Assembly (NCBI GenBank): GCA_051883395.1
Contig: JBJETQ010000031.1
Coordinates: forward strand, 1-54,803
DNA from: HGM11368 sp051883395
GTDB lineage: Bacteria > Bacillota > Clostridia > Christensenellales > UBA3700
Direction: 5' to 3'
DNA length: 54,803 nt
Shown here: positions 8,649-16,554 of the stretch, piece after piece
How positions within the stretch are numbered: position 1 is the first letter of the stretch
How the letters are laid out: every line of letters begins with the position of its first letter
The notes under the pieces: generated by a model
The model's input: the letters and a program-made list of their open reading frames with translations, nothing else
Databases searched by the model: none
Told to the model about the DNA's origin: nothing
Translations under genes and position numbers: made by a program

Positions 8649-8835
8649 ACAATCTATGAAAGAATTGGAAAACATTATATCTAAGATGGAAAATCCCGAT
8701 ACTTCTATCGAAGAATCGGTAGAACTCTACGAAAAGGGAGTAAAACTTAGCAACAACTGCCTGAATATTATCAAAAACGCCGAAGCAAAAATCGCTTTGC
8801 TCAAAGATGACGGCAAAGAAGAGGAGCTAAATTGA
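8638..8835 (+). CDS. xseB: Exodeoxyribonuclease VII small subunit
   Basis: The 65-residue helical hairpin subunit of ExoVII. FEQSMKELENIISKMENPD and SIEESVELYEKGVKLSNNC match the family closely. GGAGG at 8627-8631 gives the start. The stop overlaps the ispA start by 4 bp. Confidence 0.96.
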   Translation: MNFEQSMKELENIISKMENPDTSIEESVELYEKGVKLSNNCLNIIKNAEAKIALLKDDGKEEELN

Positions 8836-9707
8836 ATTATCAACAGACAATAAATAGTTATTGCGAGCGTTTTGAAAGGCTGCTGGACAAGTTTTTCGAG
8901 CAATACGACTGCAATATTGACAGCATAAGAAATGCGGTGGAATACAGCATAAAAGACGGCGGCAAGAGAGTGAGACCTACCTTGGTCTATCTCGGTGCTG
9001 ACCTATGCTCGTGTTCACCAGAAAAGGTAGATTCTGTCGCTTTGGGAATAGAAATGATTCATTCATATTCTTTGGTTCACGACGACTTGCCATGTATGGA
9101 CGACGACAGTCTGAGGCGTGGAAAGCCTACCACGCACGTAAAGTTTGGTCAGGCAATGGCTGTACTTGCCGGCGACGGACTACTCAATCTTGCCTTTGAA
9201 ACCATGCTTGCCGATTGCAACGACTCGTATTCAGCCAAAGCCATCGCATATATTGCCCAATGTTCCGGCATCAAAGGCATGGTAGGCGGGCAGGCTCTTG
9301 ACATAGTCAACGTAGACGACGATATTACTACCGAACAGGTCAATTATCTCAATTCTCTCAAAACAGGCAAGCTTATCAAAGCTGCTTTGGTTGGAAGTTG
9401 TATCAAATGCGGAGCGTCAGACGAATTGTTAGCCGACGTCGATACCTATGCGGAGTGTATAGGAATTATATTCCAGCTTGTTGACGATTTGCTAGATAAG
9501 TATTCTACACGCCAGGCGCTTGGCAAATCGATAGGCAAGGACGCTGCACAGAATAAAAAAACCTATCTCGTTTTGGCAGGAGAAGACAATTGCAGACAAA
9601 AAATCAGCGAAATGCTGGACAAAGCAATTGGAGTTATCTCAAAATACGGCGATAAAGCTAGCAATCTTATCGAATTTGCCAAGTATTTGACAGTAAGGAT
9701 AAATTAA
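8832..9707 (+). CDS. ispA: Polyprenyl synthetase (farnesyl diphosphate synthase type)
   Basis: A short-chain trans-prenyl transferase that condenses IPP with DMAPP/GPP. The first aspartate-rich motif is HDDLPCMDDDSLRRGKPT and the second is FQLVDDLLDK. The protein is 291 residues, normal for IspA. It begins with TTG, overlapping xseB. The preceding motif KDGGKRVRPTLVYLG binds IPP. Its partner in isoprenoid synthesis, dxs, follows directly. Confidence 0.96.
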   Translation: MNYQQTINSYCERFERLLDKFFEQYDCNIDSIRNAVEYSIKDGGKRVRPTLVYLGADLCSCSPEKVDSVALGIEMIHSYSLVHDDLPCMDDDSLRRGKPTTHVKFGQAMAVLAGDGLLNLAFETMLADCNDSYSAKAIAYIAQCSGIKGMVGGQALDIVNVDDDITTEQVNYLNSLKTGKLIKAALVGSCIKCGASDELLADVDTYAECIGIIFQLVDDLLDKYSTRQALGKSIGKDAAQNKKTYLVLAGEDNCRQKISEMLDKAIGVISKYGDKASNLIEFAKYLTVRIN

Positions 9708-9715
9708 TATAAAAT
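9687..9715 (+). promoter_or_regulatory. Sigma-A promoter for dxs inside the end of ispA
   Basis: TTGACA at 9687-9692, 17-bp spacer, TAAAAT at 9710-9715; the -35 matches consensus fully. The transcript would have a ~25-nt leader with GAAGGT before the dxs ATG. Confidence 0.7.
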
Positions 9716-9746
9716 TATCGTAAGCATATACTTATATGAAGGTAAT

Positions 9747-11459
9747 ATGGACATATTGGAACATGTCGCAAACAGCGACGACGTAAAAAAACTGAATAGA
9801 GAACAACTAGTAGAGCTGAGTCAATCTATCAGAAAACTCATAGTTGACACGGTATTGCAAAAGGGCGGACATCTGTCATCTAATCTCGGAGTGGTAGAAT
9901 TGGTCGTTGCTTTGCATTACGTTTTCGATTTTCCAAAAGATAAACTAATTTTTGACGTGGGACACCAATGTTATGCCCACAAAATTCTTACGGGCAGAAA
10001 GGCGGAATTTGCCAATCTGCGCCACAGCGACGGTGTATCGGGTTTTCCTAAAAGGGAAGAAAGCGAATATGACGTTGCAAATACAGGACATGCGTCCACT
10101 TCGTTGTCAATAGCATGTGGGCTTGCAAGGGCGCTTAAAGATTGCAACATAGTATCGATTGTTGGCGACGGTGCCATGACGGGCGGTTTGATTTATGAAG
10201 CTCTAAACGACGTTGCCGCATGCCGTCAGAAACAGATAATTATCGTCAACGACAACAAGTTGTCCATTTCATACAACAACGGCTATATTTCCTACTATCT
10301 TTCCGGACTTGACAAAACCGAAGGAAAGAGAAGGTTTTCGCTTGCAAAAATGGGCATAGATTTTTACGGTAGCATAGACGGACATGATTTTTCTGCACTT
10401 ATTCCTGCCTTAGAATATGCAAAACAAGCAGAATCAACTGTTATGATACACGTCAATACCGTCAAAGGTAAAGGTTACGCTCCGTCAGAAAACGACCCTG
10501 TTGCATATCACGGATACAGTACGACGTCGCCAAAAAAGACATTCAGCAACGTTTTCGGTTCTAAAATCGTAGATATTGCTAAGTCTAATCCGAACGTATG
10601 GGCAATCACCGCCGCCATGAAAGAAGGCGTCGGACTCACTCAATTCCAGCAGATTTTCCCACAACGTTTTGTAGATACCGGTATAGCCGAAGGACACGCT
10701 ATGACTATGGCAAGTGGACTGGCGTTAGGTGGCAAAAGACCGGTTTTTGCGGTATATTCTTCATTTTTACAGCGTGCATTTGACAATCTGTTGCACGACG
10801 TATGTCTCAACGATCTTCCTGTAATCGTATGTATTGACAGAGCAGGCATTGTCAGCGGAGACGGCGAAACTCATCAGGGCATTTACGACGTGTCATACCT
10901 TTCCTGTATGCCTAATCTTATCATTATGCAGCCAAAAGATTATAGAGAGCTTGAAGATATGCTTGACTTTGCAATGGAACAAAATCACCCCGTTGCAATA
11001 CGTTATCCAAAAGGCGAAATCAAGACTCAATACAATCATAACCAGCCAATATCTCTTGGCAAATTTGAGATGATAGAATATAGTCCTGACAACAAAGTTA
11101 CTCTCATAGGCTGCGGAGCTACCGTCATGGAACAGGCATATCTTGCTTCTAAACAAGCCAATGCCGACGGCTACAACGTCAACCTTGTCAACGCTCGTTT
11201 TGTAAAGCCGATAGACGCCGACCTTCTCAACAGTATAAAAGATACTACGATTGTCGTACTTGAAGACAACGTAGGCAGGGGAAGCCTTGGCGAAGTGATA
11301 GGAAATTACTACAATTCTATATCTTCCAACACGTGCGTTATTGCCAAAAATCTCGGCGACAGCACTCACGTTCAGGCCGATTGCAGCGAGATACTCAGCG
11401 ACTACGGACTGGATTGTCAATCTATATGTCGTCTGATTGCCTATATCTATGAGAATTGA
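9747..11459 (+). CDS. dxs: 1-deoxy-D-xylulose-5-phosphate synthase
   Basis: DXS joins pyruvate and glyceraldehyde 3-phosphate with thiamine diphosphate in the first step of the MEP pathway. At 570 residues it is shorter than the ~620 of E. coli but in the range of the short clostridial forms. Motifs are GGHLSSNLGVVELVVALHYV, VGHQCYAHKILTGR, the ThDP-Mg loop GDGAMTGGLIYEALND, and DRAGIVSGDGETHQGIYDVS. Its stop overlaps tlyA by 11 bp. Confidence 0.97.
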   Translation: MDILEHVANSDDVKKLNREQLVELSQSIRKLIVDTVLQKGGHLSSNLGVVELVVALHYVFDFPKDKLIFDVGHQCYAHKILTGRKAEFANLRHSDGVSGFPKREESEYDVANTGHASTSLSIACGLARALKDCNIVSIVGDGAMTGGLIYEALNDVAACRQKQIIIVNDNKLSISYNNGYISYYLSGLDKTEGKRRFSLAKMGIDFYGSIDGHDFSALIPALEYAKQAESTVMIHVNTVKGKGYAPSENDPVAYHGYSTTSPKKTFSNVFGSKIVDIAKSNPNVWAITAAMKEGVGLTQFQQIFPQRFVDTGIAEGHAMTMASGLALGGKRPVFAVYSSFLQRAFDNLLHDVCLNDLPVIVCIDRAGIVSGDGETHQGIYDVSYLSCMPNLIIMQPKDYRELEDMLDFAMEQNHPVAIRYPKGEIKTQYNHNQPISLGKFEMIEYSPDNKVTLIGCGATVMEQAYLASKQANADGYNVNLVNARFVKPIDADLLNSIKDTTIVVLEDNVGRGSLGEVIGNYYNSISSNTCVIAKNLGDSTHVQADCSEILSDYGLDCQSICRLIAYIYEN

Positions 11460-12171
11460 TTTATATTTAGCGCAGAAACTATCTGTTTCAAGGGCAAAAG
11501 CACAGCAGATGCTCAGAGACAATATGGTGGTTTTCAATGGCAAAATCGTCAACAAGGCTGCCCTAGAAGTGAGCGATAAAGACGACGTTGTCGTAAGCGA
11601 GACCTATCGTTATGCTTCGATAGGCGGAGATAAACTCAAAAAAGCATTGGACGATTTCGGTTATTCACCACAAGGAAACGTATGTGCAGACATAGGAGCA
11701 TCAAACGGCGGTTTTACCGATTGTCTGTTACAGCACGGAGCAGTCAAAGTATTTGCAATTGACGTTGGAGAATGTGCATTTGACGAGCCACTCAAAACTG
11801 ACGACAGGGTAGTTATCATGGACAAGACCAATGCCCGCAATATTACTTGGCACGACTTGGGTGAAAAATGCGATTTTTGTTGTGTTGACGTAAGTTTTAT
11901 TTCTCTCAAATATATTTTACCTGTCGTCTTCGATTTGCTCAAAGATAACGGACAAGCAATATGCCTTGTCAAACCGCAATTTGAAGTTGGCAAAAATCAT
12001 CTTAGTAAAAAAGGTATTGTAACCGACAACAAGATAAGAAACAGAGCATTGGATGACGTGTGCAATTTTGCCGTTTCCTGCGGTTTTGAAGTGTTGAATA
12101 CCACCACAGCTCCCATAAAAGACAAAAAAAATATTGAATTTTTGATTTATATTCAAAAAATTATTGTATAA
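11449..12171 (+). CDS. tlyA: TlyA-family rRNA 2'-O-methyltransferase (YqxC)
   Basis: Family members carry an N-terminal S4 RNA-binding domain and an FtsJ-like methyltransferase domain; mycobacterial TlyA methylates both 16S and 23S rRNA. Here the S4 part is RIDLYLAQKLSVSRAKAQQM at the N-terminus and the SAM-binding motif is CADIGASNGGFTDCLLQHGA near residue 76. I use ATG 11449 (240 residues), giving MRIDLYLA, rather than the upstream TTG. It sits between dxs and nadK as in Bacillus. Confidence 0.93.
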   Translation: MRIDLYLAQKLSVSRAKAQQMLRDNMVVFNGKIVNKAALEVSDKDDVVVSETYRYASIGGDKLKKALDDFGYSPQGNVCADIGASNGGFTDCLLQHGAVKVFAIDVGECAFDEPLKTDDRVVIMDKTNARNITWHDLGEKCDFCCVDVSFISLKYILPVVFDLLKDNGQAICLVKPQFEVGKNHLSKKGIVTDNKIRNRALDDVCNFAVSCGFEVLNTTTAPIKDKKNIEFLIYIQKIIV

Positions 12172-12192
12172 TTATGCAATTTAATATATAAT
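12164..12192 (+). promoter_or_regulatory. Sigma-A promoter of nadK, predicted leaderless
   Basis: TTGTAT at 12164-12169, 17-bp spacer, TATAAT at 12187-12192, then six bases and the ATG at 12199. The start site should coincide with the ATG, and there is no Shine-Dalgarno sequence. A second TATAAT lies 20 bp upstream at 12167-12172. Confidence 0.65.
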
Positions 12193-12198
12193 TGTTGT

Positions 12199-13050
12199 AT
12201 GAAATTCGGTATATTTTCCAATCCCAATAGAGATAGCGGCTGCAAGGCGTGTTACAATTTTATCGACGTTCTCAGGAGACGAGAAGTCGAATTTATGGTG
12301 TGCGACAATGCGGATAAATTTTTTGAATCATCTATCACCGACACCATAGACAAAATTGCCGAATGGTGCGACGTTTTCGTTGCTTTCGGCGGCGACGGTA
12401 CTATGCTGGAAGTAGTCAATGCCTGTGCTTTCTATGACAAGCCGTTGCTTGGCGTAAATATGGGCAAAATAGGCTTTTTGAGTGAAATCAACGCCAATAT
12501 TGACGAAATGAAGAAAGCCGTTGACGCAATATTATCGGGCAATTTTGCACTTGACAGCAGAATGTTGCTGCAAGTTGACGTACAAGGAAAGACCTTTTAC
12601 GCACTCAACGAAGCTCTGTTTGGCGGAGTTGACAATTGCCACGTCGTTACCGTAGATATAGCCGTAGACGGCAATTTTACCGACAAGATGCGTGGAGACG
12701 GAGTTATCGTTTCTACACCGACAGGGTCCACCGCATATTCTTTGGCTTGCAACGGTCCTATCTTGTCGCCTGACGTGGACGCAATACTTATCAATATGGT
12801 ATGTCCGCACAGTTTGCACAGCTGTCCGCTGGTTGTCAACGGCAACTCCGTAGTTACGCTGAGCGGAAGCAAAAACAATAGCCCTATGCGACTGATTATT
12901 GACGGTTCGATAGTGGCAAATTTCGACAAGAGCGTTGTTATAAGCATACAAAAGAGTATTCGCCATGCAAAGTTTATCACTATGAACAACGTCAATTTCT
13001 ATCAAAAACTAATCAAAAAACTCGGATATTGGGGTGAGATAAATGAATAA
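12199..13050 (+). CDS. nadK: NAD kinase
   Basis: Phosphorylates NAD to NADP. The 283-residue protein carries the signature VAFGGDGTMLEVVNA (about residues 65-79), VNMGKIGFLSEI, and the catalytic-region STPTGSTAYSLACNGPILSP. No ribosome binding site precedes the ATG; the -10 box sits six bases upstream. The end overlaps argR by 8 bp, so nadK, argR and recN are likely one unit. Confidence 0.97.
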   Translation: MKFGIFSNPNRDSGCKACYNFIDVLRRREVEFMVCDNADKFFESSITDTIDKIAEWCDVFVAFGGDGTMLEVVNACAFYDKPLLGVNMGKIGFLSEINANIDEMKKAVDAILSGNFALDSRMLLQVDVQGKTFYALNEALFGGVDNCHVVTVDIAVDGNFTDKMRGDGVIVSTPTGSTAYSLACNGPILSPDVDAILINMVCPHSLHSCPLVVNGNSVVTLSGSKNNSPMRLIIDGSIVANFDKSVVISIQKSIRHAKFITMNNVNFYQKLIKKLGYWGEINE

Positions 13051-13492
13051 GAAACATAGACAACAATTGATTTTGGACATAATCGGTCAGTTTGAAATCG
13101 ATACTCAGGAAGAATTGGTTGCCATGCTTCAATCTAAGGGCTGTGAAGTTACCCAGGCAACGGCATCGAGAGACGTCAAGGAATTGGAGCTTGTCAAAGT
13201 ATCCGGCAGAGAAAAGCGCTATCGCTATGCTCAGGTAGGTTCGGCAGGCTATGCAGATCACACAAAATACGGCAACATTTTCAGAGAAAGTGTCGTTTCT
13301 TTGCAACGTGCTAAAAATCTTATCGTCATCAAGACGGTTCATGGCGGAGCTAACTCTGCGGCAGCTTTTATTGACAATATGGCTCTGAGTGAAGTGCTTG
13401 GCTCAATTGCCGGCGACGACACAATTTTTATCGTAACGCCCGACGACGAATCGGCGCAACGTGCAATAGAACAACTAAAAAGTTGTTTTTAA
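13043..13492 (+). CDS. argR: Arginine repressor ArgR/AhrC
   Basis: A hexameric arginine-responsive regulator. The 149-residue protein has an N-terminal winged helix (residues 5-65; CEVTQATASRDVKELELVKV is the recognition region) and a C-terminal arginine-binding oligomerisation domain with LGSIAGDDTIFIV. GAGATAAATG at 13035 supports the start. The place before recN is conserved in Firmicutes. Confidence 0.96.
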   Translation: MNKKHRQQLILDIIGQFEIDTQEELVAMLQSKGCEVTQATASRDVKELELVKVSGREKRYRYAQVGSAGYADHTKYGNIFRESVVSLQRAKNLIVIKTVHGGANSAAAFIDNMALSEVLGSIAGDDTIFIVTPDDESAQRAIEQLKSCF

Positions 13493-13495
13493 TCT

Positions 13496-15202
13496 ATGCT
13501 CAAAGAACTTGTAATCAAAAACATTGCCATAATAAGTGAACTCAGGGTCCAACTCGACGTCGGACTCAACGTTTTCAGCGGAGAAACAGGTGCAGGTAAA
13601 TCAATTATTATTGACAGCATCAATTTTGTATTGGGAAAACGTGCCGACAAATCGCTTATCAGATACAACCAGCCGCAAGCCAGCGTATGCGCAACCTTCG
13701 ACATATCCGATTGTATAGCTACAAAAAAGGTACTTGAAGATATAGACGTAGACAATGACGACGACGAACTTGTCATCAAACGCACTATGACGGTTGACGG
13801 AAAAAATACCTGTTCAATCAACGGCTCAAAAATCAATCTGGCTTTGTTGAGACAGGTAACTACGACTCTCGTTGACGTCTATGGACAACACGAATCTACT
13901 GCAATGCTTGACGAGAACAATCACCTTGACATTTTGGACGAATATGGCAAGGAGCAAATATCCGCTATCAAAGATAAACAACTCAGTTTATATCAGGAGT
14001 ACAAAGGACTTGTAGCCAAACTTGACAAATATGGCTCATTGGCACAGATAAACAAAAATATTGACTTGCTGACATATCAAATCAACGAAATTGACGCCGC
14101 CAATCTCAAAGAAGGCGAAGAAGAAGAATTGATAAATAGTCGCAATATTATGAACAATTCCCAAAAAATCGTATCGGCGCTTTCAACAGCTTACAATCTT
14201 ATAGACCAGGAAGAAGGCAGCGTTTTGGAGAGATTGGCAATATCTACCAAAGAGCTTGAACGAGTGGCTGACGATGTAAGCGAGATTGATGCTTTTGTCG
14301 AGCGTCTGGACAGCTGTCAGGCGGAACTCAAAGACTTATCGTCATCTTTGCAGGAACTTGCAGAAGAATGTGAATTTGACCAGAATCAATATGACAGAAT
14401 AGAAGAAAGATTATCAACTATCAGACAGCTCAAAAAGAAATACGGCTCGTCGGTTGACGAAATACTGCAATATCAGCAACAACTGCAAGAAGAATATGAT
14501 TTTTATAGCGACGGAGAAGCGCAAATTCAGATGTTGCAAAAGCAAATCGACAAAGTCAAGGTCATGTTGATTGACAACAGTATATCTCTCAGCAATGCAA
14601 GACGTAAAACTGCGTCTGAGCTTGGCGAGAAGATAGTTGAGCAACTTCAACAGCTTGGAATGAAAAATTGCCGTTTTGAGACGTTATTTGACGTTGACGT
14701 CGACAGCGATGACTTAATATCAAAAATCAATTCTGACGGTTTTGACAAACCTGTATTTATGTTTTCTGCCAATGCAGGTCAGCCACCAAGAGAGCTTAGT
14801 AAAATCATTTCCGGCGGTGAATTGTCAAGATTTATGCTTGCCGTCAAATCTACTATTGCCGAAACAGACGGCGTTTACTGTATGATTTTTGACGAAATTG
14901 ACAGCGGAATAAGCGGACGTATTGCACAGGTAGTTGCCGAAAAACTATATGAAATAAGCAAATGCCGACAAGTACTTGCTATCACCCATCTGCCACAACT
15001 GGCAAGTATGGCTGACGTCAATTATCTGATAGATAAGCAAGTTGTGGACGGTCAGACCAATACAACGCTTGTCAGGCTGGACGAAGATAGCCTGATACAA
15101 GAGATTGCAAGACTGATAGGCGGAAGCAAAGACAGCACCCTTGCTGTTGCCCACGCAAAAGAACTTAAACAAAACGCCAATCAATTTAAAAAACTCGGAT
15201 AA
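13496..15202 (+). CDS. recN: DNA repair protein RecN
   Basis: An SMC-like ATPase acting early in double-strand break repair. Walker A is FSGETGAGKSIIIDSINFVL (about residues 28-47), a coiled-coil arm spans roughly residues 150-380, and the ABC signature ISGGELSRFMLAVKS with Walker B YCMIFDEIDSGISG follow. It is 568 residues, standard length. It starts 3 bp after argR without a good ribosome site, so it is probably translated by coupling. Confidence 0.96.
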   Translation: MLKELVIKNIAIISELRVQLDVGLNVFSGETGAGKSIIIDSINFVLGKRADKSLIRYNQPQASVCATFDISDCIATKKVLEDIDVDNDDDELVIKRTMTVDGKNTCSINGSKINLALLRQVTTTLVDVYGQHESTAMLDENNHLDILDEYGKEQISAIKDKQLSLYQEYKGLVAKLDKYGSLAQINKNIDLLTYQINEIDAANLKEGEEEELINSRNIMNNSQKIVSALSTAYNLIDQEEGSVLERLAISTKELERVADDVSEIDAFVERLDSCQAELKDLSSSLQELAEECEFDQNQYDRIEERLSTIRQLKKKYGSSVDEILQYQQQLQEEYDFYSDGEAQIQMLQKQIDKVKVMLIDNSISLSNARRKTASELGEKIVEQLQQLGMKNCRFETLFDVDVDSDDLISKINSDGFDKPVFMFSANAGQPPRELSKIISGGELSRFMLAVKSTIAETDGVYCMIFDEIDSGISGRIAQVVAEKLYEISKCRQVLAITHLPQLASMADVNYLIDKQVVDGQTNTTLVRLDEDSLIQEIARLIGGSKDSTLAVAHAKELKQNANQFKKLG

Positions 15203-15221
15203 CGATATATTTGCGTATATT

Positions 15222-15263
15222 CTCCTTACTTTTTCTTAAACTAATGAAAGTAAGGAGATTTTT
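15222..15263 (+). promoter_or_regulatory. Hairpin that buries the spoIVB ribosome binding site
   Basis: CTCCTTACTTT (15222-15232) is perfectly complementary to AAAGTAAGGAG (15247-15257) across a 14-base loop, followed by A and five T residues and the ATG. The 3' arm contains the AAGGAG of spoIVB. The structure could stop read-through from recN and hide the ribosome site on any long transcript. Confidence 0.7.
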
Positions 15264-16403
15264 ATGCACAATTCACTCAGAAGAAAAGCCTTGTGCTTTA
15301 CTTTATTTTTAACACTCGCATTTTGTATCACGACAGCAACGTTATTTACCCCTGTCTGCGCTCAATGCGTTTTGCAGACAACAGATGTAATCAGCGTTGA
15401 TTCAAGCGAAATATCTTGTTTTAACAATGAAGAATTTGTTCTTCCGCAATTTACAACCAATACAAGCAACAATGCGAACAAAAAGTACGTCAATATCGGC
15501 GGTTTTCCAATCGGTATCAATCTCAAAACCGACGGCTTGATAATTTTGTCCAAGTGCAGAGTAGTTACTTCAAAAGGTGTAGTTGAACCAGCAGAAAATA
15601 TCGACATCAAAAACGGCGACGTATTGCTGGCTGTAGACGATACCAAAATCAAATGTAAAGACGATATAGAAAAAGCACTTGAAAATTGCTCTGACAGCGT
15701 TTCGCTGACAATAAGAAGGGGCAATAGTGTCAACGAATATAAGATTACGCCTGTTGTTGACAGCGTAAATGGAAAAAAGCGACTGGGGCTGGTACTTCAA
15801 GACGGTGTGTTAGGTATAGGCACAATGACTTTTGTAGACGCTTCCAGCGGAAAATACGCTTGTCTTGGACACCCAATCAAGGATAGCGACAACAACGACG
15901 TCAGATGTGGCGGCGGTAATATATATTCTGCCGACGTGTCTGGTGTTAAAAAGGGACAAAAAGGCAAAGCAGGCGAACTGTCAGGCATGTTTGACTATAC
16001 GCTTACACCTATCGGCGACATTACAAAGAATAATACCTTCGGTATCTACGGCAGTTACGACCAGAAGATTACTTCAAATCTCATAGAAGTAGCCGACAAA
16101 GATAGCGTAAAACCGGGTAAAGCCCAGATTCTGACCACAATAAGCGGCAACAAACCGAGACTATACGATATAGAAATAATCAAAACCAACAAACAGTCTC
16201 AGCCTGCCGACAAGAGTATGGTCATAAGAATTGTCGATGAAGAATTACTCAAAATCACAGGCGGCATAGTGCAGGGTATGAGCGGAAGTCCTATTATTCA
16301 GAACAACAAACTCGTCGGGGCAGTAACCCATGTATTTGTAAACGATCCTACCAAAGGCTACGGACTTTATGCTCAATGGATGATTGAAGAATGTAACAAA
16401 TAA
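15264..16403 (+). CDS. spoIVB: SpoIVB serine peptidase
   Basis: SpoIVB is made in the forespore, crosses the inner membrane and triggers pro-sigma-K processing by cleaving SpoIVFA. The 379-residue protein has an N-terminal membrane/signal segment (residues 9-32), a PDZ domain (about residues 90-155; the GDVLLAVDDTKIK strand is visible) and an S55 peptidase domain. The catalytic histidine is in CLGHPI and the serine in GMSGSPIIQ; VGAVTHVFVNDPTKGYGL follows as in the family. In most relatives spo0A lies next; it does not here. Confidence 0.96.
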   Translation: MHNSLRRKALCFTLFLTLAFCITTATLFTPVCAQCVLQTTDVISVDSSEISCFNNEEFVLPQFTTNTSNNANKKYVNIGGFPIGINLKTDGLIILSKCRVVTSKGVVEPAENIDIKNGDVLLAVDDTKIKCKDDIEKALENCSDSVSLTIRRGNSVNEYKITPVVDSVNGKKRLGLVLQDGVLGIGTMTFVDASSGKYACLGHPIKDSDNNDVRCGGGNIYSADVSGVKKGQKGKAGELSGMFDYTLTPIGDITKNNTFGIYGSYDQKITSNLIEVADKDSVKPGKAQILTTISGNKPRLYDIEIIKTNKQSQPADKSMVIRIVDEELLKITGGIVQGMSGSPIIQNNKLVGAVTHVFVNDPTKGYGLYAQWMIEECNK

Positions 16404-16417
16404 AAAAATATAATTAA

Positions 16418-16442
16418 AATCCGCTGAATAAGCGGATTTTTT
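16418..16442 (+). terminator. Terminator of spoIVB
   Basis: AATCCGCT pairs with AGCGGATT around a five-base loop and runs into a T tract. Confidence 0.85.
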
Positions 16443-16505
16443 ATGCTTGACGAGCATTTTTGACGCATTTATTGACATTTAGTATTTAATAGCGTACAAT
16501 TTAAA

Positions 16506-16533
16506 CATATAGAATTATATGTGATATTATAAT
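16506..16533 (+). promoter_or_regulatory. Candidate promoter/operator of the lipoprotein gene
   Basis: An inverted repeat CATATA-gaat-TATATG (16506-16521) lies just before a TATAAT at 16528-16533. No good -35 is seen at normal distance, which fits an activator- or repressor-controlled promoter. Confidence 0.4.
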
Positions 16534-16554
16534 TCTTGTGTTAAGGAGAAATAT

